Part shown: positions 15,872 to 24,587 of the stretch, in pieces
Layout of the letters: the number at the start of each line of letters is the position of its first letter
Position numbering within the stretch: position 1 is the first letter of the stretch
DNA from: Flavobacteriales bacterium
GTDB taxonomy: Bacteria > Bacteroidota > Bacteroidia > Flavobacteriales_D > Sanyastnellaceae
Length of the DNA: 43,808 bases
Assembly (NCBI GenBank): GCA_020437755.1
Contig: JAGQVX010000013.1
Location: forward strand, 1-43,808
Reading direction: 5' to 3'
Translations under genes and position numbers: made by a program
Notes under the pieces: generated by a model
Database searches by the model: none
What the model saw: the letters and a program-made list of their open reading frames with translations, nothing else
What the model was told of the DNA's origin: nothing

Positions 15872-17743
15872 TCAGCGACCCATGTAAACAAGTAGAACGC
15901 TGATATCTGAGGGACTTATTCCGCTAATTCGAGAAGCTTGTCCAATGGACTGAGGTTGTTGTCGTGATAATTTTTCCTTGGCTTCAGCTGATAGTCCGCC
16001 GAGTTGGTGATACGGTAAATCTTGTGGTAAACGAACATCCTCGAGTCGGGACAGCTTGTCGGCCATTTCCTGTTCTTTATTGATGTATCCTTCGTATTTG
16101 ATTTGTATTTCGGTTTGTTGTAAAACAGCAACCGAATCTCCCTGCAAGGAATCCGCGTATTGTTTGAGAGGTTCGAAGTGATTAGCCAGATCACTTAGTG
16201 TAACATGTGGACGTGACAAGATCGTTTCGAGTTTCACTTTTTGCTTAAGTGGCGCGGAGCCAATTTCATCGAGGTAGGAGTTGATGTCTTCCGGAGCGAC
16301 ACTTTGATTGGAGAAATATTTCCGGGCCCCTTTAGTTCCCTCTATTTTCTGAGCTACTCGTTCCATACGTTCGTTCGACGCCAGGCCAATGGAATGTGCC
16401 AAAGGCGTCAGTCTCTCATCTGCGTTGTCTTGGCGCAGGAGGATACGGTATTCGGCACGTGATGTAAACATGCGATAGGGCTCTTTCGTTCCTTTGTTGA
16501 CCAGGTCGTCAATAAGCACCCCAATGTAAGCCTCTGAGCGTTTCAGGATAAAAGGCTCTGTTTCCTTTACGCTACGATGAGCATTGATGCCAGCAATCAA
16601 TCCCTGACATGCTGCCTCTTCATAACCGGTAGTGCCATTTATTTGTCCGGCGAAGTAGAGGTTTTTGATGAGTTTAGTTTGAAGCGTGAGATCCAACTGT
16701 GTGGGTTGGAAGAAGTCATATTCAATGGCGTAACCAGGACGGAACATCTTGCACTGCTCGAAGCCCGGAACCTGTTGCAGGGCTTTCATTTGTACTTCTT
16801 CAGGCAGACTAGTGCTGAATCCGTTGACGTAGATTTCTACAGTGTCCCAACCTTCGGGTTCAACAAAGAGCTGGTGCTGATCTTTGTCGCTAAAGCGCTC
16901 AATCTTATCTTCAATTGAGGGGCAGTAGCGCGGACCAAGACCTTGAATGCGTCCGCTGAACATAGGTGATTGTTCAAATCCGGTGCGCAAGATGTCGTGG
17001 ACGGTGGTGTTGGTATACGTAATATGACAAGGTCGTTGGTGAGCTAAAGGCTTTGTATCGGAGTAGGAGAATTTATCCGGATTATCGTCTCCCGGTTGTT
17101 CTTCCATTTTACTGTAATCCAGAGAACGACCATCAATACGTGGCGGAGTTCCGGTCTTCATTCTTCCGCTCTCAAAACCCAGGTCTACGAGTTGCTCGGT
17201 AATACCATGAGCGGCTCGTTCTCCGGCTCTACCACCGCCAAATTGCTTTTCTCCGAGGTGGATTATTCCGTTGAGGAACGTTCCGTTGGTAAGAATAACC
17301 GACTTGCTTTTTACGGTCATTCCCATGGATGTTTTAACTCCCGATACCCGATCTCCATCGATGAGTAGTCCGGTTACCATGTCTTGCCAAAAGTCGCAAT
17401 TGGGTGTTTGTTCCAACATGAGGCGCCATTCATTGGCAAACAGCATTCGGTCGTTCTGCGTGCGCGGACTCCACATGGCCGGACCTTTGGATCGGTTGAG
17501 CATACGGAACTGGATAGCACTTCGGTCGCTTACGATGCCTGAGTAGCCTCCCATGGCATCTATTTCACGTACAATTTGGCCTTTGGCAATACCGCCCATA
17601 GCCGGATTGCATGACATTTGACCTATCGTATTCATGTTCATGGTGATCATCAACACGCTCGATCCTAAATTGGCAGCCGCGGCCGCAGCTTCGTTACCGG
17701 CATGACCTCCTCCTACTACGATTACATCATATTCTTGCAACAT
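15872..17743 (-). CDS. mnmG: tRNA uridine-5-carboxymethylaminomethyl(34) synthesis enzyme MnmG
   Basis: MnmG (GidA), 623 residues, full family length. With MnmE it installs the cmnm5 group on wobble uridine 34 of certain tRNAs, using FAD, folate and GTP hydrolysis by MnmE. The FAD Rossmann motif VVGGGHAGNEAA is at residues 9-20, followed by SCNPAMGGIAKGQIV (about 45-59), GGGRAGERAAHGIT, and the C-terminal helical MnmE-binding domain (RISGISPSDISVLLVYMGR). It is the last gene of a minus-strand cluster after DUF4175, RsbW-like and ybeY. The 51-base gap to ybeY contains an exact parS site ending 9 bases before the start codon, and a second parS variant abuts the stop codon. MnmE is not encoded here. 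Confidence 0.97.
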   Translation of the reverse strand: MLQEYDVIVVGGGHAGNEAAAAAANLGSSVLMITMNMNTIGQMSCNPAMGGIAKGQIVREIDAMGGYSGIVSDRSAIQFRMLNRSKGPAMWSPRTQNDRMLFANEWRLMLEQTPNCDFWQDMVTGLLIDGDRVSGVKTSMGMTVKSKSVILTNGTFLNGIIHLGEKQFGGGRAGERAAHGITEQLVDLGFESGRMKTGTPPRIDGRSLDYSKMEEQPGDDNPDKFSYSDTKPLAHQRPCHITYTNTTVHDILRTGFEQSPMFSGRIQGLGPRYCPSIEDKIERFSDKDQHQLFVEPEGWDTVEIYVNGFSTSLPEEVQMKALQQVPGFEQCKMFRPGYAIEYDFFQPTQLDLTLQTKLIKNLYFAGQINGTTGYEEAACQGLIAGINAHRSVKETEPFILKRSEAYIGVLIDDLVNKGTKEPYRMFTSRAEYRILLRQDNADERLTPLAHSIGLASNERMERVAQKIEGTKGARKYFSNQSVAPEDINSYLDEIGSAPLKQKVKLETILSRPHVTLSDLANHFEPLKQYADSLQGDSVAVLQQTEIQIKYEGYINKEQEMADKLSRLEDVRLPQDLPYHQLGGLSAEAKEKLSRQQPQSIGQASRISGISPSDISVLLVYMGR

Positions 17744-17752
17744 GGTCAGATG

Positions 17753-17768
17753 TGTTTCACGTGAAACA
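17753..17768. other. parS consensus site (ParB-binding centromere element), site 1
   Basis: TGTTTCACGTGAAACA matches the 16-bp bacterial parS consensus at every base and is a perfect palindrome. It lies between ybeY and mnmG, 9 bases before the mnmG start codon. parS is bound by ParB-CTP, which slides outward and is partitioned by ParA. Sites normally cluster near oriC, so this suggests an origin-proximal location. parA and parB are not in the window. Confidence 0.93.
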
Positions 17769-17794
17769 GATATAACAAACTGTTATACAGCGAT

Positions 17795-18217
17795 TTAAAA
17801 AGTTCGCAAAGATAAGTAATAATCTTCCCTACCGCGCATTTCGGTTTGATCTTCGGGTGATTTGTCCTTATAACCCACCAAATGCAATACGCCATGTATC
17901 ATCACTCTGTGCAGCTCTTCTAAGGTAGACACTTTGTTTTCGCGGGCATTCTCTTCAACCCGATCTAGGCTGATATACAGTTCACCGTTCACCTGATCAT
18001 CATGATTGTAATCGAAGGTAATGATGTCGGTAAGGGTGTCGTGATCGAGGTACTGAACATTGAGATCATGTAAAAAATCATCTGTACATAAGATGATGTT
18101 CAACGATTCTAATTCCTTGTGATGATCCAATACGGCCTGCTTGAGCCACGATTTAAGGGCTTCCTCGGGGAGAGTCAGTTCTTCGACCGACTCAAAGAAG
18201 ATTTCAATAGGTTTCAA
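17795..18217 (-). CDS. ybeY: Endoribonuclease YbeY (16S rRNA 3'-end maturation)
   Basis: A 140-residue UPF0054 metal-dependent RNase that takes part in 16S rRNA 3' processing and 70S quality control. Family motifs: LNVQYLDHDTLTDIITFDYN in the middle and the metal-binding IHGVLHLVGYKDKSPED. The first two histidines of HGxLHLxGYDH are present. The usual third histidine is replaced in GYKDK, which I recall as common in Bacteroidota homologs. The start must be TTG at 18217, since no ATG lies near the N-terminus; TTGA overlaps the stop of the RsbW-like gene by 4 bases, so translation is probably coupled. Confidence 0.92.
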   Translation of the reverse strand: MKPIEIFFESVEELTLPEEALKSWLKQAVLDHHKELESLNIILCTDDFLHDLNVQYLDHDTLTDIITFDYNHDDQVNGELYISLDRVEENARENKVSTLEELHRVMIHGVLHLVGYKDKSPEDQTEMRGREDYYLSLRTF

Positions 18218-18633
18218 GCTTCTACAGCAATAGCTTCAAATTCCATTTCCACGATGCGGCCATCGTCCTTAAACGAACAATGATCTGCGAGATTTTTCAT
18301 GAGAAACACCCCACGGCCATTTGGCTTTTCGATGTTTTCAGGTGCTGTCGGGTCGGGTAGATTGTCGTAGTCAAACCCCGGACCTTCATCGGTGATGATG
18401 AATTTCAACATGTGTGCATCCGCGGAGTAGGATACCGATACGTTCTTGTCCGGATCCAATTTATTGCCGTGAACAATCGCATTGTTCACAGCCTCTGTCA
18501 ATGAGATCAGGATGTTTCCATAGAAATCTTCCTTGATCTTGTATTGCTCACATACCTCGTCCACCAGTTTTTCAACGATGGCGATGTTTTCAGTTTGCGA
18601 TTTAAAGGTTATTACCTTTTGATTTTCAGGCAT
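18214..18633 (-). CDS. RsbW-like ATP-binding protein (HATPase_c_2, anti-sigma-factor kinase fold)
   Basis: A 139-residue stand-alone GHKL ATPase domain of the RsbW/SpoIIAB type. The N-box (ISLTEAVNNAIVHGNK), G1 box (ITDEGPGFDYDNLPDP) and G2 box (NGRGVFLMKNLAD) are intact, so it should bind ATP. In other bacteria such proteins are anti-sigma kinases that phosphorylate an anti-sigma-antagonist. No STAS-domain partner or sigma factor lies beside it, so its partner is unknown. It sits between the DUF4175 gene (16-base gap) and ybeY (4-base overlap), an order I recall as recurrent in Bacteroidota. Confidence 0.87.
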   Translation of the reverse strand: MPENQKVITFKSQTENIAIVEKLVDEVCEQYKIKEDFYGNILISLTEAVNNAIVHGNKLDPDKNVSVSYSADAHMLKFIITDEGPGFDYDNLPDPTAPENIEKPNGRGVFLMKNLADHCSFKDDGRIVEMEFEAIAVEA

Positions 18634-18649
18634 GCCGGACAGTCTATTT

Positions 18650-21600
18650 TCAGTCCCCTAATTTATTAAAATAATTGTTCACCTTTTCCTTGTAGTGAGG
18701 CTTCAATGTTGGGGGCAGTGTTTTGAGCATTTCTATCTCCTTTTCCTTGCGCTTTTGGTAGTCGGAATATTGTTGTGGATTGCTGATTTGATACTCGCGG
18801 GCCTCGTTGGATTTCCGCTGATTATCCATCTCACGCTGCCGCTCGGCATTTTCAGCTTTCAAGAGGCGGGTGAGGATGTCTTGCTGGCGTTTCATCATCT
18901 CCACATCAAACTTCTGATTCACCATATCCTTCTCCATGTCCTCCATTTCCTTGGCGATCTTTTTAAGCTCATTTCCCTGGCCTGAACCATCTTCATTGAG
19001 CTGCTGGCTCATTTTTTCAACTTCCTTCCTTATAGCGGCTTGTTTTGCCGCCATTTGAGCTATCTCCTTGCTCATCTCTCCTTTGCCACTCTTACTTTCT
19101 CCTTTATTGAACCCTTCAATCTTCTCCTTCATTTTTTGCAACTGATCGGAAAGTGCCTGCTGCTGTTTCTTCATCTGACTGGCAGAAGGTTTGGCTCCCA
19201 TGCCACCGGGCTTTTCACAATTTCCTTTACCCGGTTTTTTGTTTGAACATTCTTTTTGCATTTGCTGCAATGCATCATCCAGCAACAAAGCGAGGTTGTT
19301 AAACGATGTCATTACATACTGCTGATGATTCGTAACGATCTCCGTTTTGCGTTCACCCAGGTTCTCCAAAGCCAGTTCCATGTTTTCGTTGACCAGACTG
19401 ATCTCGCGATTGACAGGTGCCTGAAGTTGAATTACGCGCTTGCTCAGTGCAAATAAGCTGTCTTCCACCATTTTAGCATCATCTTTCAACTTGCGCTGAG
19501 TTTGAGCGTGCAGCACGTATTTCGGATCTTTATCGTCGATGCCACCCAATTCACCCATGACCAATTCCTGATCGAATGAAAGCGTTATGATGTTCTCCAA
19601 TAATGCCCGGAGTGCCTTCATATCTTCCTCCATGCTTTCCGACTCCTGCTGCTCCATCATCATCTCCATTTTCTGAGCCACCTCCTTCATTTTCTCAGCA
19701 GCACCCTGTTGTGATTCGGAGGCCTTCTTCTTTTTGTCCTTATCCAGCTGCTCCTTACTTTCGTCCATCTTCTGGTCAATCTCCTGTTCCTTCTGCTCAT
19801 TATCGGGCATGGAATTTTTATTCTCTAACTCGTTGTTGAGCTTTTCGAGATCATCCATGTCCTTCTTCCATTCTTCGAATTCCTTTTCGAGTTGCTCCTG
19901 TTTTTCTTTCAACTCTTCGCTTTCCTTTTCTTCCTGCTTCGACTCCTCAGCCAACTTTTCCTGTTCCTCAGCAAGTTTTTCCAACTTGTCGATTTGCTCC
20001 TCCATTTTCAGCTCCCACTCCAATTGCTTGAATTGTTCCAACGCCCGGTCCAGCTCCTTTTCCATCTCCTCGTTGGAGATGTCCATCTCTTCAATCTGCT
20101 TCTGAATATCGTCTTTGTCCATCTGCTCCATCAGCCGCTCCAACTCTTTCATGAGCTCCTTCATCTCGTCCGACATGATTTCATCCATCAGCTTTTGCAA
20201 TTGCTCCTGCTTTTCCATCAGACTTTCATTGGGCTGCTGCATTTCATTCTGGCGGTCGTTCTTTTGCTGGTTTTGCTGCTGAATATTGTTCACCTGGTTC
20301 TCGAGATTCTGCTGCTTTTTGAGCAGGTCTTCTATCTTCTTTTTATCCTGCCACGACAGCTCCTCTTTATTCAAAAGATCCTTGCGTAGTTCTTCGAGAT
20401 CCTTTTGGATGTCCTTGGCATCTTTCAGACTCTGCTCCAGTTCATCTTTGATGTCTTTACTTTGTTCATCGCGCTGCTCAATGAGTTCGTCCAATGTTGG
20501 AGCGGCGTAGGTACGCAACTGCGTTCGGCTTGATTTACTGCCATTGACTCCATCATTGTCCCAAACTTCAAAGAAATAGCTCAGCTTATCGCCCGGCATG
20601 AGCTCCAGTTCACTCAAATCCCAATGGTGAAAAAACTGCTCCTGCTGCATGGCAGATGATACCGGAATATCAATGCTTTTTCGTTCTCCATTCATGCGAC
20701 TTTCATCCTCCGATTGATCAAATATGTAGTTGAATGTCAAACGTTTAAATCCATAGTCATCCTTGATATCACCGGTGAAATATACCTGCTTTCCGGTTAC
20801 GGTGTCCCGGGTCTCATCAACTGCGATCATGGGATACATATCGGGAATAGCCTCAATGCGGTAACCAATAGAATCTTTGTTGGTCAGCACGGCATTTCGG
20901 GTTTTGATGACATAGCGGTCATTTTTCATGACCAGTTGTTCCATTCCAAAGTCGTGGGATCCCCGTTCACTCAACACCATTGTGGTATCGGAGAAACGCA
21001 CTTCTACAGCATCGGTATTTTGGGTGTGAAAAAGCCACTGCACGCGGGTTCCGGCCGGTACTGTGATGTCACCTGAGTTATTCTTGGTCTCGTCCGTAAA
21101 TCGCGTGTAGGCCGGGTAGTCCAGAGCCACCTCAAAATTCACCAACAAGGGTGCCGCCAAGGTCTCCAAAGTATAGGTAGGAGAGTAAAACCCGTCGGCA
21201 TAAAACTGAAATGGAGTGGATTGATTGACGTTTCGGAACAAGTAGGTGTGTCCGCTCTTGTCTTCTTTATTGAGTTTAAAGCGTTGGTCATTGACCAGCA
21301 CATACACTTTATCGGGTACGACATCTCCGGTTACATTCACTTGCAACAGGAAATCTTCATTCTCCACAACCTGCAATTGGTCGTTGACAATGGAGATGGA
21401 ATAGGGTGCTATCGGGACAATTTCTTCACTGTGCCTCACCAGTCGATCAGTAGGTTCCGTAAGAATGCTGGGGGCTGCAAACAGCAGGATCAGAATTACG
21501 GCTACCGGAGGAATGATGTATTTGATGTACCGCTTATTTTCTCTAAAATCTACTGCCGAGGCAAAGGGTACGGGCTTTAATTCATCAATGCGCTGATCAA

Positions 21601-21997
21601 TAGCGGCATGCATTAGCGAGTTGTCCGCAAGTGAATCCGACATGCGTTTGAGTTGCAACGTGTTGAGCAGTTTATCGCTCACATTGGGGAAATGCTTTCC
21701 AATGATTGTTGCTGCCTCTTCATGGCTGATGGTTTTGCCCATCCGGAACAACTTGAACAATGGAATGACCACATAGTAGCCCAACACTGCCGAAGTGGAT
21801 AAGATAAACCCCCAGAAAAGAAGGGTTCTCATTCCGGTATTGAACTGACCAAAATACTCAAGGAACGTTACTACCAGGTAAAAACCCAGCACCAGCGCTC
21901 CCCCGTATATCAGCCCGCGGATGATCCGGTTCTTGTAGTATTTTCGGGTGAACTGATCAATTTTTTCGATCAGTTGGTCGTAACCTGTTCTCTGCAT
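18650..21997 (-). CDS. DUF4175-like membrane protein with giant charged coiled coil
   Basis: A 1115-residue protein of unknown function. Three hydrophobic segments lie in the first 180 residues (about 25-50, 55-80 and 155-180). Residues about 180-490 are a beta-rich, probably periplasmic part. Residues about 490-900 are a very long coiled coil dominated by E, K, Q, D and M, including runs such as EKEFEEWKKDMDDLEKLNNE. More low-complexity coiled coil follows, with a lysine- and glycine-rich stretch near 930-1000. Length and layout match the DUF4175 family of Bacteroidota. It is first in the cluster with RsbW-like, ybeY and mnmG. The many residues able to form extended helices suggest an envelope-spanning structural or tethering role, which is inference. 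Confidence 0.8.
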   Translation of the reverse strand: MQRTGYDQLIEKIDQFTRKYYKNRIIRGLIYGGALVLGFYLVVTFLEYFGQFNTGMRTLLFWGFILSTSAVLGYYVVIPLFKLFRMGKTISHEEAATIIGKHFPNVSDKLLNTLQLKRMSDSLADNSLMHAAIDQRIDELKPVPFASAVDFRENKRYIKYIIPPVAVILILLFAAPSILTEPTDRLVRHSEEIVPIAPYSISIVNDQLQVVENEDFLLQVNVTGDVVPDKVYVLVNDQRFKLNKEDKSGHTYLFRNVNQSTPFQFYADGFYSPTYTLETLAAPLLVNFEVALDYPAYTRFTDETKNNSGDITVPAGTRVQWLFHTQNTDAVEVRFSDTTMVLSERGSHDFGMEQLVMKNDRYVIKTRNAVLTNKDSIGYRIEAIPDMYPMIAVDETRDTVTGKQVYFTGDIKDDYGFKRLTFNYIFDQSEDESRMNGERKSIDIPVSSAMQQEQFFHHWDLSELELMPGDKLSYFFEVWDNDGVNGSKSSRTQLRTYAAPTLDELIEQRDEQSKDIKDELEQSLKDAKDIQKDLEELRKDLLNKEELSWQDKKKIEDLLKKQQNLENQVNNIQQQNQQKNDRQNEMQQPNESLMEKQEQLQKLMDEIMSDEMKELMKELERLMEQMDKDDIQKQIEEMDISNEEMEKELDRALEQFKQLEWELKMEEQIDKLEKLAEEQEKLAEESKQEEKESEELKEKQEQLEKEFEEWKKDMDDLEKLNNELENKNSMPDNEQKEQEIDQKMDESKEQLDKDKKKKASESQQGAAEKMKEVAQKMEMMMEQQESESMEEDMKALRALLENIITLSFDQELVMGELGGIDDKDPKYVLHAQTQRKLKDDAKMVEDSLFALSKRVIQLQAPVNREISLVNENMELALENLGERKTEIVTNHQQYVMTSFNNLALLLDDALQQMQKECSNKKPGKGNCEKPGGMGAKPSASQMKKQQQALSDQLQKMKEKIEGFNKGESKSGKGEMSKEIAQMAAKQAAIRKEVEKMSQQLNEDGSGQGNELKKIAKEMEDMEKDMVNQKFDVEMMKRQQDILTRLLKAENAERQREMDNQRKSNEAREYQISNPQQYSDYQKRKEKEIEMLKTLPPTLKPHYKEKVNNYFNKLGD

Positions 21998-22104
21998 TTT
22001 TTCGCCTCACATTTCTTGTGGCTGTGTGCATATCAATACGCACTTGCGCCTCATTAGATACACCCATAACGCGTTTCAGTTCATTATAGCACAGTGTATC
22101 CTAT

Positions 22105-22112
22105 CAAAATTA
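22105..22112 (-). promoter_or_regulatory. Possible -7 box upstream of the DUF4175 gene
   Basis: The minus strand reads TAATTTTG (22112-22105), an exact TAnnTTTG match, about 108 bases before the start codon. No TTG is found at the usual -33 spacing, so this is tentative. Confidence 0.3.
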
Positions 22113-22127
22113 GCGAAAACTACGCGT

Positions 22128-22144
22128 TTCCCTCTTGTAGGGAA
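22128..22144 (-). terminator. Weak hairpin downstream of the T9SS/PKD protein gene
   Basis: TTCCCT (22128-22133) and AGGGAA (22139-22144) form a 6-bp stem with a 5-base loop, 36 bases past the stop of the gene ending at 22180. No U-tract follows directly, so terminator function is doubtful. Confidence 0.3.
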
Positions 22145-22179
22145 CAGGCAAAGTGAAGCGGTTTTAAATATCTTAACGT

Positions 22180-23928
22180 TTATTGCTTAACAATGCGCTG
22201 CGTTATAACGTGGTTTCCTTCCCACAAAGACAGGGTATATAAGCCATTCGGCAAATGGTCAATCGCCGCTTCCCACTGATGGTCAGACAGTCGTGTCATG
22301 TTGATCTCCAACAAGTTACCCACAGCATCTCTCCATTCGAACTGAGCCCCACTTCCCCGGAAATGATCAAGTTCTATGGTCACATGATCTGAGGCCGGAT
22401 TGGGATAGGTTTTCATTTGGGCGCCTGCGGTAAATTCCTGAACATAGGTATTAATGGTAATCACAGTACTCATGGATTCACAACCGTACGAAGTGGTGAC
22501 TTCCACGCTGTAATTTCCATCATTCTCCACAAAAATGAAGTTGGCAGTAGCACCGGATATTTCCAGTCCGTTGTAAAACCATTGATACGATTCAAAAATA
22601 TCCGGTACCAAGAGTTGATTGAGTTCCTGATCATATTGAACGGTAAGTTCAGGACAATGAACATAGGGAGATGACCAACCTTCACAGCCGTATATATTGG
22701 TCACCATGCATTCGTAGACACCACCATTTGTCGACATGTTAATGATTGTATCTTGAGTTGCCAGCGTGTCTCCCTGATTAAGCCAGAGGAAAGAAGTCAG
22801 CGTTTCATCGCTGTAGTAAAGCACATTGGCGTCTTCATCAATGGTAAATGCTGTATTGGGTGCCGGAAAAACACTGAATACCGTTTCATCATAGAAGGTA
22901 TCTCCCGCTTGCAATCCGATGTTCACTGAGCATGTTGATCCTCCCGCATTGATGATATACGTCCCATCGGTGCCCGGCATATCACCGGTTCCCAGGAAAT
23001 CGTCGTTTGAAATGGAATCCTCATCATAAAAGCTGATGGTGTATGGAGGATCGGAGAGGATAATATTTAATCCTGTCCAACTGCCCGATTGAACATCCGT
23101 AAGGCTTGAGGAGGTATATACCGCCACACCACTCGAATTGGTGATTACGAAATAGGGATCGGGATTCTGCAAAGTAGTGAGCTCTTCGATATCGCCCGAC
23201 CATCCACCGGCAAGGCTTGAAAGCAACACGTCGGTGAGAACGTAGTCATAGATGGTTGTTTCAAGTGAAACCAGGTAATCGCCGGCACCATTGAAGGTTT
23301 GAGTGGCCGGGAATTGTGAGGCACTTGTATTTCCATTATCGAAGTCCCAAAACCAGGTAGTAGGCTGAGGATCAGCGTTGATAAGTGCTTCGAAATTCAC
23401 ATCCATGCTTCCGCAACCGGCTACATTGTCGAATGTAAAACTGTTGTTTCCACCTTCACCGGGAAGTACGGAAAAGATGGATTCAAAAGGTTGATCAACC
23501 TCCACTTCAAAGCCAAAAGCCAGGGTGGTAACATGAGCATTGATGGATACTGCGTATTCACCAGCCAGCAAGGGAGTTCCGCAAATAGTAGCGCATCCCC
23601 ACGTATCACCGTCGTTGGGATAATAGGTGTTGTCGGGATGATTCATGATGTACTCCAAACCAAAGGGCAATCCCTGGACACTGGTAATGACTACTTCGAT
23701 AAGATCTACTGTAACTCCTGATCCCGGATCGGTAACTTGAGCAGGTAAAAAGAAGGTCATTTGTTCATCGTAAGCCTCTCCTGCTGTGGCAGCGGGCATC
23801 ACCTCGGGGCACACCTGGGGAAAGTCAGTATCATTGATACACGTTTCATCGGGAATACAATCGGTGCATTGAGCAAAAAGTGAATGGGCAGCCATCCACA
23901 GGATTCCGGCTAGTAAAGTCCTTTTCAT
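22180..23928 (-). CDS. Secreted PKD-domain protein with T9SS type A sorting domain
   Basis: A protein of about 582 residues. I chose ATG 23928, which gives a clean signal peptide (MKRTLLAGILWMAAHSLFAQ), over an upstream frame extension. The N-terminal part is cysteine-rich (CTDCIPDETC). A PKD domain lies near 180-250 (TTWFWDFDNGNTSASQFPAT). The middle has beta-sandwich modules with no family I recognise. The C-terminus is a type A sorting domain (TYPNPASDHVTIELDH, then PNGLYTLSLWEGNHVITQRI). It is predicted to be a T9SS-exported surface or secreted adhesin-like protein. It is divergently transcribed from the PH-domain gene across about 130 bases. No enzymatic motif is visible. Confidence 0.87.
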   Translation of the reverse strand: MKRTLLAGILWMAAHSLFAQCTDCIPDETCINDTDFPQVCPEVMPAATAGEAYDEQMTFFLPAQVTDPGSGVTVDLIEVVITSVQGLPFGLEYIMNHPDNTYYPNDGDTWGCATICGTPLLAGEYAVSINAHVTTLAFGFEVEVDQPFESIFSVLPGEGGNNSFTFDNVAGCGSMDVNFEALINADPQPTTWFWDFDNGNTSASQFPATQTFNGAGDYLVSLETTIYDYVLTDVLLSSLAGGWSGDIEELTTLQNPDPYFVITNSSGVAVYTSSSLTDVQSGSWTGLNIILSDPPYTISFYDEDSISNDDFLGTGDMPGTDGTYIINAGGSTCSVNIGLQAGDTFYDETVFSVFPAPNTAFTIDEDANVLYYSDETLTSFLWLNQGDTLATQDTIINMSTNGGVYECMVTNIYGCEGWSSPYVHCPELTVQYDQELNQLLVPDIFESYQWFYNGLEISGATANFIFVENDGNYSVEVTTSYGCESMSTVITINTYVQEFTAGAQMKTYPNPASDHVTIELDHFRGSGAQFEWRDAVGNLLEINMTRLSDHQWEAAIDHLPNGLYTLSLWEGNHVITQRIVKQ

Positions 23929-24059
23929 GGTTCTTAAGGTTGAGTGCTGAAATGTACAAAAAGACTTCTTCTCCTGCACACAAGTCCAATTGTAGCGTAA
24001 CTTTCGTCCGATCAGGTCGTCGTTTGACTGATCGAAAACCGAAAAACACCTTAAGAATC

Positions 24060-24587
24060 ATGAATAATTTAGTGCGTGAAGCGCGCTTTTCACCGGCAGT
24101 TAAGAAATACTTCCTTTGGCTTCCGGTCTTTGGAATGTTCATTTCAATTATTGGTATTCCTCTGGCTATTGTTTGGCTTTTGGGTCCGGGACAATACTTT
24201 GCACGGAGGTATTTCGACAGCCTTCATTGCGAATTGACCGAGAGTAAATTGAAATTCACCAAGGGGGTATTAGTGCGGGTGGATAAAACAATACCACTGG
24301 AGAATATTCAGGACCTCACGTTCATCGAGGGACCGATTCTTAAAATGTTTGGCTTGTCCATACTTAAGATTGAAACAGCAGGGCACGGCGGTTCGCACAC
24401 AGCAGATATGCGCCTTATTGGAATTGAAGGTGCATCCGAGTTCCGAAACGTAGTGCTCGAACAACGCGACCGCAACAAGAGCCTGGCATTGTCTCCAAAC
24501 CATTCGGGCCAAAGTGAAGAAATGCTTCAGGTTCTCAAAGAGATTCGGGATGTACTCAAGGACATCCGTGGCGAACAAAACACTTAA
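24060..24587 (+). CDS. Membrane protein with bacterial PH (bPH_2 / YdbS-like) domain
   Basis: A 175-residue protein. ATG 24060 was chosen; the frame is open further upstream, but that stretch overlaps the divergent gene. Residues about 18-48 hold one or two membrane helices (YFLWLPVFGMFISIIGIPLAIVW). Then comes a bPH_2 domain (about 55-140), recognised by DSLHCELTESKLKFTKGVLVRVDKTIPLENIQDLTF and the following GLSILKIETAG. The C-terminus is a predicted amphipathic helix (EEMLQVLKEIRDVLKDIRG). The function of these YdbS/DUF304-like proteins is not established. Its stop overlaps the convergent endonuclease-like gene by 2 bases. Confidence 0.82.
   Translation: MNNLVREARFSPAVKKYFLWLPVFGMFISIIGIPLAIVWLLGPGQYFARRYFDSLHCELTESKLKFTKGVLVRVDKTIPLENIQDLTFIEGPILKMFGLSILKIETAGHGGSHTADMRLIGIEGASEFRNVVLEQRDRNKSLALSPNHSGQSEEMLQVLKEIRDVLKDIRGEQNT

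Noticed and set aside
19603..20510. Several long plus-strand open frames rich in S, L, F and C opposite the DUF4175 coiled coil
   Set aside because: They mirror the E/K/Q-rich codons of the coiled coil on the other strand. Composition is extreme low-complexity and there is no independent start context or family resemblance.
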